Shown here: piece after piece, positions 16,170 through 24,344 of the stretch
Position numbering within the stretch: position 1 is the first letter of the stretch
Layout: the number at the start of each line of letters is the position of its first letter
Assembly: GCA_030537355.1 (NCBI GenBank)
Contig: JAUNNF010000007.1
Span: 1-64,000, forward strand
Direction of reading: 5' to 3'
Source of the DNA: Coriobacteriia bacterium
Lineage (GTDB): Bacteria > Actinomycetota > Coriobacteriia > Coriobacteriales > Eggerthellaceae
Length of the DNA: 64,000 bases
Program-made: the position numbers and the translations under genes
The notes under the pieces: model-generated
What the model was told of the DNA's origin: nothing
Seen by the model: only the letters and a program-made list of their open reading frames with translations
Database searches by the model: none

Positions 16170-18731
16170 ATGAAAAGTAAAACTAATGTTTTATTGATAA
16201 CTATTACTTTACTGACAACAATAGTAGCAATAATATTTTGTTGCTTATTGAGTTTTAATAAGAATGCTCATGCTGATCCAATACCATCACCTGGAGATTC
16301 TGGTCCTAGTGGAAATTGCACTATAAACGATACATGGATGGTTGGAAACATAAGTTATTTTAATGTAAGTTTTTATGATTCAGATTTACAAAAATATGCA
16401 GGACAAACAACTTGGGTATGCGATGATTATACTGCAGCTGCACCTTCATTTGTTCAAGCTAGTTTTTCTTCAAAGGTTTCTGAAGTACATGTAAAAGAAG
16501 GGTATGTCGTTTACAATGTTTATATCACACCACCAGGCGCAACTGATGGAAAAACTAGAGATCCAAGTGGAAGATTGTATGGCTATCAGCACGTCAGAGG
16601 ATATTTACGTGTTGATAAAAATTTTACAGGAAATTTGGAAGTCCATAAACAATCAGAAAATGCTGATTTGACTAATTCAAATTCATTGTATAGTTTAGGT
16701 GGTGTAAGATTTGCTATTTATAATGATGCAGCATGTACATCGTTATATGCAGAATGTACAACGGATATAAACGGTGTATTTAGATTAGATAATATTCCTG
16801 TTGCAACGTATTTTGTAAAAGAAATACAATCAAGCGATGGTTATAGAATAAATAGCAATGTTTTAATCGTCAATATTGAGGCTGGAACAACAGTTACTTA
16901 TTCTTTTATAGAGCCTCCTCGTTATGATAATAATTTCTTGGTGCTACATAAACGAGATTTAGAAACAAGCCAAGAACACAGTTACGGGGATGCAAGTTTT
17001 TCAGGTGCACAATATGCATTTGATTATTATGATGGACATTATACTACTTATAATGATATTACCAAATCTGGTAAGCAGCATAAGCGATCTTGGATTTTAA
17101 AGTCTGACGATACAGGACGTGTCGGTCCGACATTGGGTGATGCATATAAAGTTTCAGGAGATAATTTTTATAAAAATAACGGTGCTGTAGTATTACCTTT
17201 AGGTACATATCTTATATATGAACATGCTGCTCCTGAAGGATATTTGCTTTCAAACAAAAAATTTATAATAAGAGTAATTAAAAATGACGGCGCACCATAT
17301 GGAGCAAGTGCAATTGCATATAACGCTGACACTGGAGAACAAATATCGACAGGATATGATTCTACATATAAAGTGCCTTATATTGTTGATGACGAACAAA
17401 TTATTAGAGGTAGTGTTGAGATCGAAAAAAGAGATATAGAATCAAGATTACTAACTACGTTAGGTGCTGGAGTTACTGACGGTATAGAATTTAATATTAC
17501 TAATTTATCTAAAAAAAGTGTAATTGTAGCTAATAATGAATATGGAGTTAATGAAGTTTGCTCAAAACTTATTATAGATAAAGGCAAAGCTTCTCTTGAA
17601 AATAAATCTCTTCCTTACGGAACTTATCAAATACAGGAGATTAAAACAACAGATTCGTATCTATTAACTGATGGGAATCCAAGAACATTTCAGATTAGAA
17701 ATGATGAACAAGTGATTAGTTATACAGGAAATAACAGTTTTTTTAATCAAGTTAAAAGAGGAGATTATAAATTTATTAAGGTAAGTACACCAGATATGCA
17801 TCCGATGCCAAATGTTCCCTTTAAGATAACGTCGCAGACTACGGGAGAATGGCATGTGCTAGTTACTGATAAAAATGGACAGGCTTCAACAGAAAATACG
17901 TGGATTGCACATTCAGAAAACACAAATATCAATGATTTAGTATTAACACAGGAAGGGGCAATACCTGAGAGCGGAATTGATGAAACAAAATTAGATTGCA
18001 ACGCTGGAATTTGGTTTGGTAAAACTACAGAAGGAAAAATTGTACAAACAAACAATAATTTATGCACGCTACCCTACGATAATTATGTTTTAGAAGAACT
18101 TCCAGTGAGTGTTAACAAAGGACATAAGTTGATTACTCGACTGTTTAGTATTACTAGAAACAATTATTGTGTTGACGGCGGAACAATAGATGATGACCCT
18201 GAGCAACAAATAGAAATTGCGACATCTGCAGTAAATACAAATGACGAGACTAAATTTATAGAATGTAATCAAAGTGCCAGTATAACCGATAAAATTGTTT
18301 ATTCAGGATTAAAAGAAAATGCCACATATAAACTTGTTGGCGAAATTTATGATAAGGATGCTGATAAGTTAATAGATGGTTTAGTAGCCGAAAAGGTTTT
18401 TAGTACAGTCAAATCTAGTGGTTTTGAATATTTACGATTTGATTTTAACGCTTCATTATTGGAAAATCATTCACTTGTTGTTATTGAGAAACTATACGAC
18501 ATTAATGATTCTTTGATTATAGAACATAACGATTTGAATGATAATTTTCAAACTGTAAAAGTTAAAGAAAAACCAAAGGAACCAACACCTGATAATCCAA
18601 AATTTTATCCTGCTGAAATTGCACCGACTCAATCTGCAAAAACAGGTGATGTGTGGATGATAGGTGTTGTTTGTTTATGTGCTGTTGTGCTCGTATGTAT
18701 TGACTTTTTGTATGAAAGAAAAACTGATTAA
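16170..18731 (+). CDS. SpaA/VaFE-type surface adhesin with degenerate sorting signal
   Basis: An 853-aa surface protein. A signal peptide (about residues 1-36) precedes a unique N-terminal domain. Then come prealbumin-like SpaA/Cna-B domains at about 155-255, 260-405 and 415-530, a fourth related domain at about 530-675, and a VaFE-like repeat at about 685-800 (SITDKIVYSGL...YKLVGEIYD...LVVIEKLYD). Such domains often lock themselves with Lys-Asn isopeptide bonds. The C-terminus has SAKTGD, a hydrophobic helix and an RKTD tail, the layout of a sortase signal but without the Leu-Pro of LPxTG. It follows the zinc-ribbon gene by 11 bp with AGGAGG, so it is read with the Tad operon. No sortase is in the window. 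Confidence 0.82.
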   Translation: MKSKTNVLLITITLLTTIVAIIFCCLLSFNKNAHADPIPSPGDSGPSGNCTINDTWMVGNISYFNVSFYDSDLQKYAGQTTWVCDDYTAAAPSFVQASFSSKVSEVHVKEGYVVYNVYITPPGATDGKTRDPSGRLYGYQHVRGYLRVDKNFTGNLEVHKQSENADLTNSNSLYSLGGVRFAIYNDAACTSLYAECTTDINGVFRLDNIPVATYFVKEIQSSDGYRINSNVLIVNIEAGTTVTYSFIEPPRYDNNFLVLHKRDLETSQEHSYGDASFSGAQYAFDYYDGHYTTYNDITKSGKQHKRSWILKSDDTGRVGPTLGDAYKVSGDNFYKNNGAVVLPLGTYLIYEHAAPEGYLLSNKKFIIRVIKNDGAPYGASAIAYNADTGEQISTGYDSTYKVPYIVDDEQIIRGSVEIEKRDIESRLLTTLGAGVTDGIEFNITNLSKKSVIVANNEYGVNEVCSKLIIDKGKASLENKSLPYGTYQIQEIKTTDSYLLTDGNPRTFQIRNDEQVISYTGNNSFFNQVKRGDYKFIKVSTPDMHPMPNVPFKITSQTTGEWHVLVTDKNGQASTENTWIAHSENTNINDLVLTQEGAIPESGIDETKLDCNAGIWFGKTTEGKIVQTNNNLCTLPYDNYVLEELPVSVNKGHKLITRLFSITRNNYCVDGGTIDDDPEQQIEIATSAVNTNDETKFIECNQSASITDKIVYSGLKENATYKLVGEIYDKDADKLIDGLVAEKVFSTVKSSGFEYLRFDFNASLLENHSLVVIEKLYDINDSLIIEHNDLNDNFQTVKVKEKPKEPTPDNPKFYPAEIAPTQSAKTGDVWMIGVVCLCAVVLVCIDFLYERKTD

Positions 18732-18738
18732 TACATGA

Positions 18739-18770
18739 TGACCAAACAGTCAATAATGGTTGTTTGGTCA
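18739..18770 (+). terminator. Inverted repeat after the adhesin gene
   Basis: A perfect 10-bp inverted repeat (TGACCAAACA at 18739-18748 and TGTTTGGTCA at 18761-18770) with a 12-base loop lies 8 bp after the stop of the adhesin. There is no U-run after it, so it may be a weak terminator, an mRNA-stabilising hairpin or a binding site. It marks the end of the Tad-adhesin transcript. Confidence 0.4.
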
Positions 18771-18876
18771 ATCTTCTAGAGAAAGGTATTAAGGCTACGT
18801 AATAATAAAACTAGTGAAATATAGTTAGACATACTTATAGTTTGTAAGATGCGTAATGTACTAAATCTAATCTGTA

Positions 18877-18905
18877 TTGACAATTCAATGTTTTGTACGT
18901 ATAAT
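18877..18905 (+). promoter_or_regulatory. Consensus promoter of the toxin-antitoxin operon
   Basis: TTGACA at 18877-18882 and TATAAT at 18900-18905 are both perfect consensus hexamers with the ideal 17-bp spacing. Such a strong promoter needs a repressor, and the overlapping inverted repeat fits this. The transcript would start near 18912, about 19 bases before the antitoxin ATG. Confidence 0.85.
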
Positions 18906-18921
18906 AGATTACAAAACATTG
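18886..18921 (+). promoter_or_regulatory. Operator: perfect 12-bp inverted repeat spanning the -10
   Basis: CAATGTTTTGTA at 18886-18897 and TACAAAACATTG at 18910-18921 are exact reverse complements separated by 12 bp that contain the TATAAT. The two arms are centred 24 bp apart, about two helical turns, suiting a dimer-of-dimers such as a RelB/DinJ ribbon-helix-helix antitoxin. Autoregulation by the antitoxin-toxin complex is the expected mechanism. Confidence 0.75.
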
Positions 18922-18930
18922 GAGGACAAA

Positions 18931-19209
18931 ATGGCAACAATACAAGTAAGAATTGATGATAAATTAAAAAAAGAAGCTGTTGAAGTATTTGAAAATTTAG
19001 GTATGGATCTTTCAACAGCAATACGAGTTTTTTTAAAAAGAAGTGTTATTGAGAAAGGAGTACCTTTTGAGATGAAAAACGTTATTGATGAACATAAAAT
19101 GAAAAGTGCAATTGCAAGAATGAATGCTAAATCAAAAGAGTTAGGAAACGATAAACTGTCACTAGACGAGATAAATGAAATTATCTCAAATACTAGAAAA
19201 AGAAAATAA
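18931..19209 (+). CDS. RelB/DinJ family antitoxin
   Basis: A 92-aa protein. Residues 1-45 match the RelB/DinJ ribbon-helix-helix: a beta strand TIQVRIDDKLKKEA, then a helix, then GMDLSTAIRVFLKRSV. The C-terminal half is charged and should wrap the toxin. The start is ATG 18931 behind GGAGGAC. A longer in-frame start at 18877 is excluded because it lies in the -35 box. It ends 8 bp before the PIN toxin gene. Expected roles are toxin neutralisation and repression at the inverted repeat upstream. Confidence 0.88.
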   Translation: MATIQVRIDDKLKKEAVEVFENLGMDLSTAIRVFLKRSVIEKGVPFEMKNVIDEHKMKSAIARMNAKSKELGNDKLSLDEINEIISNTRKRK

Positions 19210-19217
19210 TTGTTATT

Positions 19218-19634
19218 ATGAAAAAATACAATGTTGTAATAGATACAAATGTTGTAGTTTCATCATTATTAAAAAGAAAATCTAATCCTTGGCAGATATT
19301 GCAGTACGTGGCTGAAGGTAAAATAGTTCCATTAGTTAATGGTGAAATACTGTTAGAATATAATAAGGTTTTAAATAGAAATAAATTTGATTTTAACAAA
19401 AAAGATATTGATATATGTTTATTAATAATTTTTAAACATTGCCTATGTTTAGATAGGATGACTACAGATGAATTATTTATAGATAAACAAGATATCGTTT
19501 TTTATGAAATTGCATTAGCTGCTAGAGAAAGAGGTAATTCATATCTAATAACAGGAAATAAAAAACATTTTCCTGAAAAGCCTTTTGTTGTATCTCCAAG
19601 AGAAATGGTTGACATTATTAAGAATAATAAATAA
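19218..19634 (+). CDS. PIN-domain toxin (putative RNase)
   Basis: A 138-aa PIN protein of the 'putative toxin component, PIN family' (COG1569-like) group: VVIDTNVVVSSLLKRK carries the first catalytic Asp, GEILLEYNKVL the Glu, and IALAARERGNSYLITGNKKHF the later acidic/GN region. PIN toxins cut RNA with Mg or Mn. The gene follows the antitoxin by 8 bp and lacks an obvious ribosome site, so translation may depend on coupling. RelB-type antitoxins more often pair with RelE/YafQ toxins, so this is a mixed-class module, although similar pairs are known in annotated genomes. Confidence 0.82.
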   Translation: MKKYNVVIDTNVVVSSLLKRKSNPWQILQYVAEGKIVPLVNGEILLEYNKVLNRNKFDFNKKDIDICLLIIFKHCLCLDRMTTDELFIDKQDIVFYEIALAARERGNSYLITGNKKHFPEKPFVVSPREMVDIIKNNK

Positions 19635-19637
19635 TTC

Positions 19638-19666
19638 TTGATATTTACCAGGGAAAAGTGTATTAT
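19638..19666 (+). promoter_or_regulatory. Promoter of the rplB-secY operon
   Basis: TTGATA at 19638-19643 and TATTAT at 19661-19666 with exactly 17 bp between them. It lies 4 bp after the PIN toxin stop. Transcription should start near 19673, at the 5' edge of the structured leader. This is the only promoter seen for the ribosomal-protein genes that follow. Confidence 0.75.
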
Positions 19667-19673
19667 ATCAACT

Positions 19674-19739
19674 TGCGCTCCGGGGTTTTTGAATACGCCC
19701 GGTTGCGTGGTTGATTTTAGAAGCCACGTAATAAGCGCA
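19674..19739 (+). ncRNA. Candidate three-way-junction leader RNA upstream of rplB
   Basis: The 5' leader folds on paper into a compact three-way junction. P1 pairs TGCGCT (19674-19679) with AGCGCA (19734-19739). P2 pairs CCGGG (19680-19684) with CCCGG (19698-19702) around a 13-base loop. P3 pairs CGTGG (19706-19710) with CCACG (19724-19728), also around a 13-base loop. P1 and P2 abut. The structure begins at the predicted transcript start and ends eight bases before the GGAG of rplB. It has the size of a ribosomal-protein autoregulatory leader. The ligand is unknown; L2 or another operon product is the obvious guess. Confidence 0.6.
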
Positions 19740-19756
19740 GGACAAAGGAGAGAAAA

Positions 19757-20587
19757 GTGGGTATTAAGACATACAAACCAACTTCTGCGGGTAAGAGGTT
19801 TCAAACCGTCAGTGATTTTGAAGAAATCACTACAACTACCCCTGAAAAGAGTTTAATCTCTAAGAAAAAGAACCACGCTGGTCGTAACAACTACGGTAGA
19901 GTTACAACACGTCATCAAGGTGGCGGAGTAAAACGTAAATACCGTGTTATTGACTTCAAAAGAAATAAGGATAACATTCCTGCAAAAGTTGCAAGTGTTG
20001 AGTATGATCCAAATAGATCAGCTTATATTGCATTGCTCCATTATGCAGATGGCGAGAAACGCTATATCTTACAGCCTAAAGGCTTAAAGGTTGGCGATAT
20101 TGTTATCAGTGGTGCTGGACAGGATATTAAACCTGGAAATGCAATGCCATTGGATGCAATTCCTGTTGGTTCTTTTGTTCATGCTGTTGAGATGCAACCA
20201 GGACGCGGTGCTGCAATGGCTCGTAGTGCTGGAACAAGCATTCAGTTAATGGGTAAAGAAGGAGACTATGCAATTCTTCGTATGCCATCATCAGAAATGC
20301 GTAGAGTGCTCTTAACATGCAGAGCTACAGTTGGTGAAGTTGGAAATGCTGATCATGCCAACATCAAGATTGGCAAGGCAGGACGTAAACGCTGGATGGG
20401 AGTTAGGCCTACAGTTAGAGGTACAGCAATGAATCCAGTAGATCACCCACACGGTGGTGGTGAAGGTAAGAATAAATCTGCTGGTCGCCATCCTGTTTCT
20501 CCTTGGGGCCAACCTGCCAAAGGTGCTCGCACTAGAAATACTAAGAAAGCAAGCAGTCGCTTGATAATTAGAAGAAGAAAGGCTTAA
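19757..20587 (+). CDS. rplB: 50S ribosomal protein L2
   Basis: A 276-aa protein of normal L2 length. It has [16 protein letters not shown] at the start, the conserved GGGVKRKYR region, and the peptidyl-transferase-proximal [13 protein letters not shown] loop near residues 225-237 with the essential His. It starts at GTG 19757 behind AAAGGAG. It is the first gene of this operon. In most bacteria rpsJ-rplC-rplD-rplW precede it, but here promoter, leader and toxin-antitoxin genes take their place. Confidence 0.97.
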   Translation: MGIKTYKPTSAGKRFQTVSDFEEITTTTPEKSLISKKKNHAGRNNYGRVTTRHQGGGVKRKYRVIDFKRNKDNIPAKVASVEYDPNRSAYIALLHYADGEKRYILQPKGLKVGDIVISGAGQDIKPGNAMPLDAIPVGSFVHAVEMQPGRGAAMARSAGTSIQLMGKEGDYAILRMPSSEMRRVLLTCRATVGEVGNADHANIKIGKAGRKRWMGVRPTVRGTAMNPVDHPHGGGEGKNKSAGRHPVSPWGQPAKGARTRNTKKASSRLIIRRRKA

Positions 20588-20591
20588 AAGT

Positions 20592-20855
20592 ATGAGTAGA
20601 AGTTTGAAAAAAGGACCTTTTGTAGATCCGAAGTTACTCAAAAAAATTGATGCTATGAACCAAGAAGGTAAAAAGGACGTTATCAAAACTTGGTCTAGAT
20701 CATCAACAATTTTCCCTGATATGGTAGGACATACTATTGCTGTTCATGATGGTCGTAAGCATGTTCCTGTATATATTAGTGAGAGTATGGTTGGTCACAA
20801 ACTTGGTGAGTTTGCACAAACTCGTACATTCCGCGGACACTCTAAGAAAGAATAA
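20592..20855 (+). CDS. rpsS: 30S ribosomal protein S19
   Basis: An 87-aa protein of usual length. [12 protein letters not shown] at the start and [16 protein letters not shown] near the end are the S19 signatures. It binds the head of the small subunit next to S13. It lies 4 bp after rplB and 11 bp before rplV in the standard S10-operon order. Confidence 0.97.
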   Translation: MSRSLKKGPFVDPKLLKKIDAMNQEGKKDVIKTWSRSSTIFPDMVGHTIAVHDGRKHVPVYISESMVGHKLGEFAQTRTFRGHSKKE

Positions 20856-20866
20856 GGTGAGATGAG

Positions 20867-21427
20867 ATGGAAGTAAAAGCACAAGCTAAATATATTAGAA
20901 TTTCACCACGTAAAGCTCGCATTGTCGTTGATCAAATTCGTGGTAAAAAAGTTGAGGATGCAAGACTTGCTCTTCGCTTTATTACAAGATCTGCAGCTGA
21001 AATTGTTGAAACAACTTTAAACTCTGCAGTTGCAAATGCTGAGGATCAGCATCACCTACGTGCCGAATCTTTGGTTATATCTAAGGCTTATGTAGATGAA
21101 GGTCCAACAATTAAACGTTACAGACCTCGAGCAAAGGGTGCAGCAAGTCATATTAATAAACGTACTTGTCATATTACTATTATTGTTTCTAATGGTAAAG
21201 ATGATGAGAAAAAGGCAAAATCTGCTCCAAAAAAGATTGAAACAGAAAAGAAAGAAGCTCCTAAGAAGGAAACTACTGCATCTAAAAAACCAGCAGCAAA
21301 GAAATCTACAGCTGCTAAGAAGCCTGCTGCTAAGAAACCAGCTGCAAATAAGACAACAGCAGCTAAGAAAACTACTACAGCAAAAAAACCTGCTGCTAAG
21401 AAAACTACAACTAAGAAGGAGGCATAA
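20867..21427 (+). CDS. rplV: 50S ribosomal protein L22 with Lys/Ala-rich tail
   Basis: A 186-aa protein. Residues 1-115 are a normal L22, with ISPRKARIVVDQIRGK at the start and the beta-hairpin loop RPRAKGAASHINKRT that reaches into the exit tunnel. Residues of about 118-186 form an added tail of repeating Lys/Ala/Thr/Pro units, histone-H1-like and low in complexity. L22 is normally about 110-120 aa, so the tail is an extension of some 65 residues. It should stay flexible on the ribosome surface near the tunnel exit. It overlaps rpsC by 1 bp. Confidence 0.95.
   Translation: MEVKAQAKYIRISPRKARIVVDQIRGKKVEDARLALRFITRSAAEIVETTLNSAVANAEDQHHLRAESLVISKAYVDEGPTIKRYRPRAKGAASHINKRTCHITIIVSNGKDDEKKAKSAPKKIETEKKEAPKKETTASKKPAAKKSTAAKKPAAKKPAANKTTAAKKTTTAKKPAAKKTTTKKEA
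21230..21423 (+). repeat. Low-complexity repeat encoding the L22 Lys/Ala tail
   Basis: Imperfect repeats of AAGAAA-, GCTGCT- and ACTACA-type codons encode units such as KKPAAKK, KKTTAAK and KKSTAAK. The unit length varies, so this is a drifting codon repeat rather than a clean tandem array. Length variation between strains would be expected by slippage. Confidence 0.7.
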
Positions 21428-22149
21428 TGGGTCAGAAAGTAAATCCTACCGGTTTCAGATTAGGTATTACAGAAAACTGGCGTAGCCGTTGGTATGCTGG
21501 CGATAATTATGCATCACAATTGAAATGTGATCTTGAAATTAGAAAGCATCTTGAAAAAAGATTAAAGAATTGCGCTGTATCGCGTATTGAAATTGAACGT
21601 GCTGGAGAGAAAGTAAAAGTAATTATTGTTACTGCTCGCCCAGGTATTGTTATTGGTAAAAAAGGTGCTGATATTGAAAAGATCAGAAAAGATGTTGAAA
21701 AATTTGTAGGACAAAAAGTTACAGTAGACGTTTTAGAAGTTAAACGTCCTGAATTAGATGCAACATTAATTGCAAAGAGTGTTGCTGAACAATTAGAAGG
21801 TCGTATTGCTTTTAGACGTGCTATGAGAAAAGCAGTTCAGAGTGCTCAAAAGTCTGGTGCAAAGGGAATAAGAATTCAAGTTGCAGGACGTTTGGGTGGT
21901 GCTGAAATGTGCAGACGCGAATGGTACGGCGAAGGAAGAATTCCACGTCATACACTTCGTGCTCAAATAGATTATGGTTTTGCGATTGCTGCAACTCAAA
22001 TGGGTAGCATTGGTGTTCAGGTTTGGGTATATCATGGTGATGTACTTCCTGGACAAAAACCTTCTAACCCAGCGTTAGAGAGTAGTGGTCGCCCAAGCAG
22101 AAAAGCTCGTCCTCGTAAGAGACCTGCTGGTGAGAGGGGTGCTAAATAA
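21427..22149 (+). CDS. rpsC: 30S ribosomal protein S3
   Basis: A 240-aa protein. [14 protein letters not shown] opens it, the KH domain carries [13 protein letters not shown] near residues 75-90, and the C-terminal domain has [20 protein letters not shown]. The C-terminus ends in a basic Arg/Lys tail. S3 lines the mRNA entry channel. It starts at ATG 21427, overlapping the rplV stop by 1 bp, and overlaps rplP by 1 bp as TAATG. Confidence 0.97.
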   Translation: MGQKVNPTGFRLGITENWRSRWYAGDNYASQLKCDLEIRKHLEKRLKNCAVSRIEIERAGEKVKVIIVTARPGIVIGKKGADIEKIRKDVEKFVGQKVTVDVLEVKRPELDATLIAKSVAEQLEGRIAFRRAMRKAVQSAQKSGAKGIRIQVAGRLGGAEMCRREWYGEGRIPRHTLRAQIDYGFAIAATQMGSIGVQVWVYHGDVLPGQKPSNPALESSGRPSRKARPRKRPAGERGAK

Positions 22150-22571
22150 TGTTAATGCCAAAACGTGTAAGACACCGTAAAGTACAACGCGGTTCAATGA
22201 AAGGCAAAGCTAAGGGCGGTACAAAATTAGCTCATGGCGATTATGGTATCCGTGCCCTTGAATCTGCTTGGATTACAAACCGTCAGATTGAGGCTGCTCG
22301 TGTTGCTATGACTCGTGCGATGAAACGTGGTGGTAAAGTTTGGATTACAATTTTTCCAGACAAGCCAATTACTAAAAAACCACTTGAAACTCGTATGGGT
22401 AAAGGTAAGGGTAATCCTGAAGGATGGGTTGCTGTAGTAAAAACAAACAGAATTATGTTTGAAGTTGGTGGAGTTGAAGAAGAAACTGCTAAAGAGGCTC
22501 TTAGACTCGCTATTACTAAACTTCCTATTAAATGTAAGATTGTAAGTAAAGAGACAGAGGGGGATAAATAA
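22149..22571 (+). CDS. rplP: 50S ribosomal protein L16
   Basis: A 140-aa protein, normal length. [15 protein letters not shown] at the start and the [20 protein letters not shown] segment near residues 76-96 are diagnostic. It lies near the A site and central protuberance. The start is the ATG of the TAATG overlap with rpsC; a second ATG two codons later is possible but less usual. Confidence 0.97.
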   Translation: MLMPKRVRHRKVQRGSMKGKAKGGTKLAHGDYGIRALESAWITNRQIEAARVAMTRAMKRGGKVWITIFPDKPITKKPLETRMGKGKGNPEGWVAVVKTNRIMFEVGGVEEETAKEALRLAITKLPIKCKIVSKETEGDK

Positions 22572-22777
22572 TGGCTGATTTAAAAAACAAAGAAATTAGA
22601 ACTCTTTCTGTTGATGATCTAAACTCAAAGTTAAAAGACGCTAGAGCTGAGTTGTTTAATTTAAGATTTCAGATGGCAACAAGCCAGTTAGATAACACTT
22701 CACGTGTTAAGATCGTTAAGAAAAACATTGCTAGAATTCAGACGGAGATGCGTGCTCGCGAGCTCGCAGTTAAATAA
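22571..22777 (+). CDS. rpmC: 50S ribosomal protein L29
   Basis: A 68-aa all-helical protein of usual size. The [20 protein letters not shown] helix and the following [14 protein letters not shown] helix are L29 signatures. It binds near the tunnel exit and contributes to the trigger-factor/SRP docking site. It overlaps rplP by 1 bp. Confidence 0.95.
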   Translation: MADLKNKEIRTLSVDDLNSKLKDARAELFNLRFQMATSQLDNTSRVKIVKKNIARIQTEMRARELAVK

Positions 22778-22791
22778 GGAGTAGCTAGATT

Positions 22792-23052
22792 ATGGCAGAA
22801 ACAAGAAATTTAAGAAAAGTTAGAACTGGTGTTGTAGTTAGCGATGCCAATGACAAAACTTGTGTTGTTATGATTGAAGAGCGCAAGCAACATCCTATAT
22901 ATAAGAAGATGATGACAACTAGTAAAAAACTTCATGCTCATGATGAGAAGAATGAAGCAGAAGTTGGAGATACTGTACAAGTTATGGAAACAAGGCCAAT
23001 TTCAAAACAAAAACATTGGCGTCTACTTAAAATTGTTGAAAAGGCTAAGTAA
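22792..23052 (+). CDS. rpsQ: 30S ribosomal protein S17
   Basis: An 86-aa OB-fold protein. [19 protein letters not shown] and the [17 protein letters not shown] segment are conserved S17 parts. It is a primary 16S-binding protein in the body of the small subunit. It lies 14 bp after rpmC with an AAGGAG site. Confidence 0.96.
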   Translation: MAETRNLRKVRTGVVVSDANDKTCVVMIEERKQHPIYKKMMTTSKKLHAHDEKNEAEVGDTVQVMETRPISKQKHWRLLKIVEKAK

Positions 23053-23067
23053 GGTAGGTATAAGCTT

Positions 23068-23436
23068 ATGATACAGATGCAATCATACTTAAGTGTTGCT
23101 GACAACTCTGGTGCTAGAAAAGTTCAATGTATCAAAGTTGTTGGAGGCAGCAAACGCCGTTATGCTGGGTTAGGCGATAAAATTGTTTGCTCAGTTAAAG
23201 AAGCAATCCCAGGTGGAGGCGTTAAAAAAGGTGACGTTGTTAAATGCGTTATTGTTAGAGTTAAAAATCAAGTTAGAAGAGACGATGGAAGCTATATCAG
23301 ATTTGACCAAAATGCTTGTGTTTTGATTAATGACGAAGGCGAACCAAGAGGAACTCGTGTTTTTGGTCCTGTGGCTCGAGAACTTAGAGATAAAAAGTTT
23401 ACTCGTATCGTATCTCTTGCACCTGAGACTCTATAA
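23068..23436 (+). CDS. rplN: 50S ribosomal protein L14
   Basis: A 122-aa protein, the usual L14 length. [19 protein letters not shown] at the start, [15 protein letters not shown] in the middle and [16 protein letters not shown] at the end are all diagnostic. It sits at the subunit interface near L19 and bridge B8. It starts at 23068, 15 bp after rpsQ. Confidence 0.97.
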   Translation: MIQMQSYLSVADNSGARKVQCIKVVGGSKRRYAGLGDKIVCSVKEAIPGGGVKKGDVVKCVIVRVKNQVRRDDGSYIRFDQNACVLINDEGEPRGTRVFGPVARELRDKKFTRIVSLAPETL

Positions 23437-23455
23437 AAGGAAGGTATAAGTTATT

Positions 23456-23770
23456 ATGGCTAAACTAAAGATCAGAAAAGATGATACAGTTGTTGTTATG
23501 AGCGGTAAGAACAAGGGTTCTGAAGGTAAAATCTTGAGAGCTTATCCTAACGAAAACAAAGTTATCGTCGAAAATGTAAATAAAGTTAAAAAGCATATGC
23601 GCCCAACTCAGGATAATCCTAATGGTGGAATTAATGAGAAAGAGGCTCCTATCAGTGCTTCTAGTGTAATGCTTGTTTGTCCTAACTGTAATGAACCAAC
23701 ACGCGTTGGATATGAACTTAGCAAGACAGGCAAAAAACGTATATGCAAGAAATGTAAGAAAACATTTTAA
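23456..23770 (+). CDS. rplX: 50S ribosomal protein L24
   Basis: A 104-aa KOW-domain protein: KIRKDDTVVVMSGKNKGSEG at the start and NKVKKHMRPTQDNPNGGI in the middle. The C-terminus carries CPNC and CKKC pairs, so this L24 can bind zinc, as many bacterial L24 proteins can. It nucleates 50S assembly near the tunnel exit. Confidence 0.96.
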   Translation: MAKLKIRKDDTVVVMSGKNKGSEGKILRAYPNENKVIVENVNKVKKHMRPTQDNPNGGINEKEAPISASSVMLVCPNCNEPTRVGYELSKTGKKRICKKCKKTF

Positions 23771-23782
23771 GCGAGGTAAATT

Positions 23783-24328
23783 ATGACAATGCCAAGATTA
23801 AAAGAAAAATATGTAAAAGAAATTGTACCTAGCCTACAAAAAGAACTTGGATATAAAAACATAAATCAGGTTCCTCGTATTGAAAAAGTTGTTGTTAATA
23901 TGGGTGTAGGTGAAGCTGCTACAGACAAAAAGCTTATGGCGGGGGCAATTAATGATTTAAGTGTTATTACTGGTCAAAAACCTTGCGAAACAAGAGCTAA
24001 AAAGTCTATTGCTGGATTTAAACTTAGAGAAGGAATGCCAATTGGTGCTAAATCTACAATTAGAGGAGACAGAATGTGGGAATTTATTGACAGATTACTC
24101 GCAACTGCCCTACCTCGTGTAAGAGACTTTAGAGGTTTAAACCCAAAAAGCTTTGATGGAAGAGGAAATTACACATTAGGTGTTACTGAGCAATTAATTT
24201 TTACAGAAGTTGATTATGACAAAATTGACAGAACACGTGGTATGGATATAACAATTGTAACTACTGCTGATGAGAATGAGCCAGCTTACAAATTACTTGA
24301 GAAGCTTGGTTTTCCGTTTGCTAAATAG
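23783..24328 (+). CDS. rplE: 50S ribosomal protein L5
   Basis: A 181-aa protein of normal length. Visible are [54 protein letters not shown] and the [10 protein letters not shown] end. L5 binds 5S rRNA in the central protuberance. A second ATG two codons after the one used is an alternative start; a GCGAGG site serves either. Confidence 0.97.
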   Translation: MTMPRLKEKYVKEIVPSLQKELGYKNINQVPRIEKVVVNMGVGEAATDKKLMAGAINDLSVITGQKPCETRAKKSIAGFKLREGMPIGAKSTIRGDRMWEFIDRLLATALPRVRDFRGLNPKSFDGRGNYTLGVTEQLIFTEVDYDKIDRTRGMDITIVTTADENEPAYKLLEKLGFPFAK

Positions 24329-24344
24329 GAAGGGATAATAAGTT

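Noticed and set aside
18877-18930. Longer antitoxin start at 18877
   Set aside because: It lies in the TTGACA -35 box and runs through the operator, upstream of any transcript.
19638-19856. Small plus-strand reading frame over the rplB promoter and leader
   Set aside because: It begins in the -35 box, covers the structured leader and runs in another frame into rplB. It has no ribosome site.
21230-21423. CRISPR-like or tandem repeat array
   Set aside because: The repetition is codon-level Lys/Ala drift within L22, with no fixed unit or spacers.
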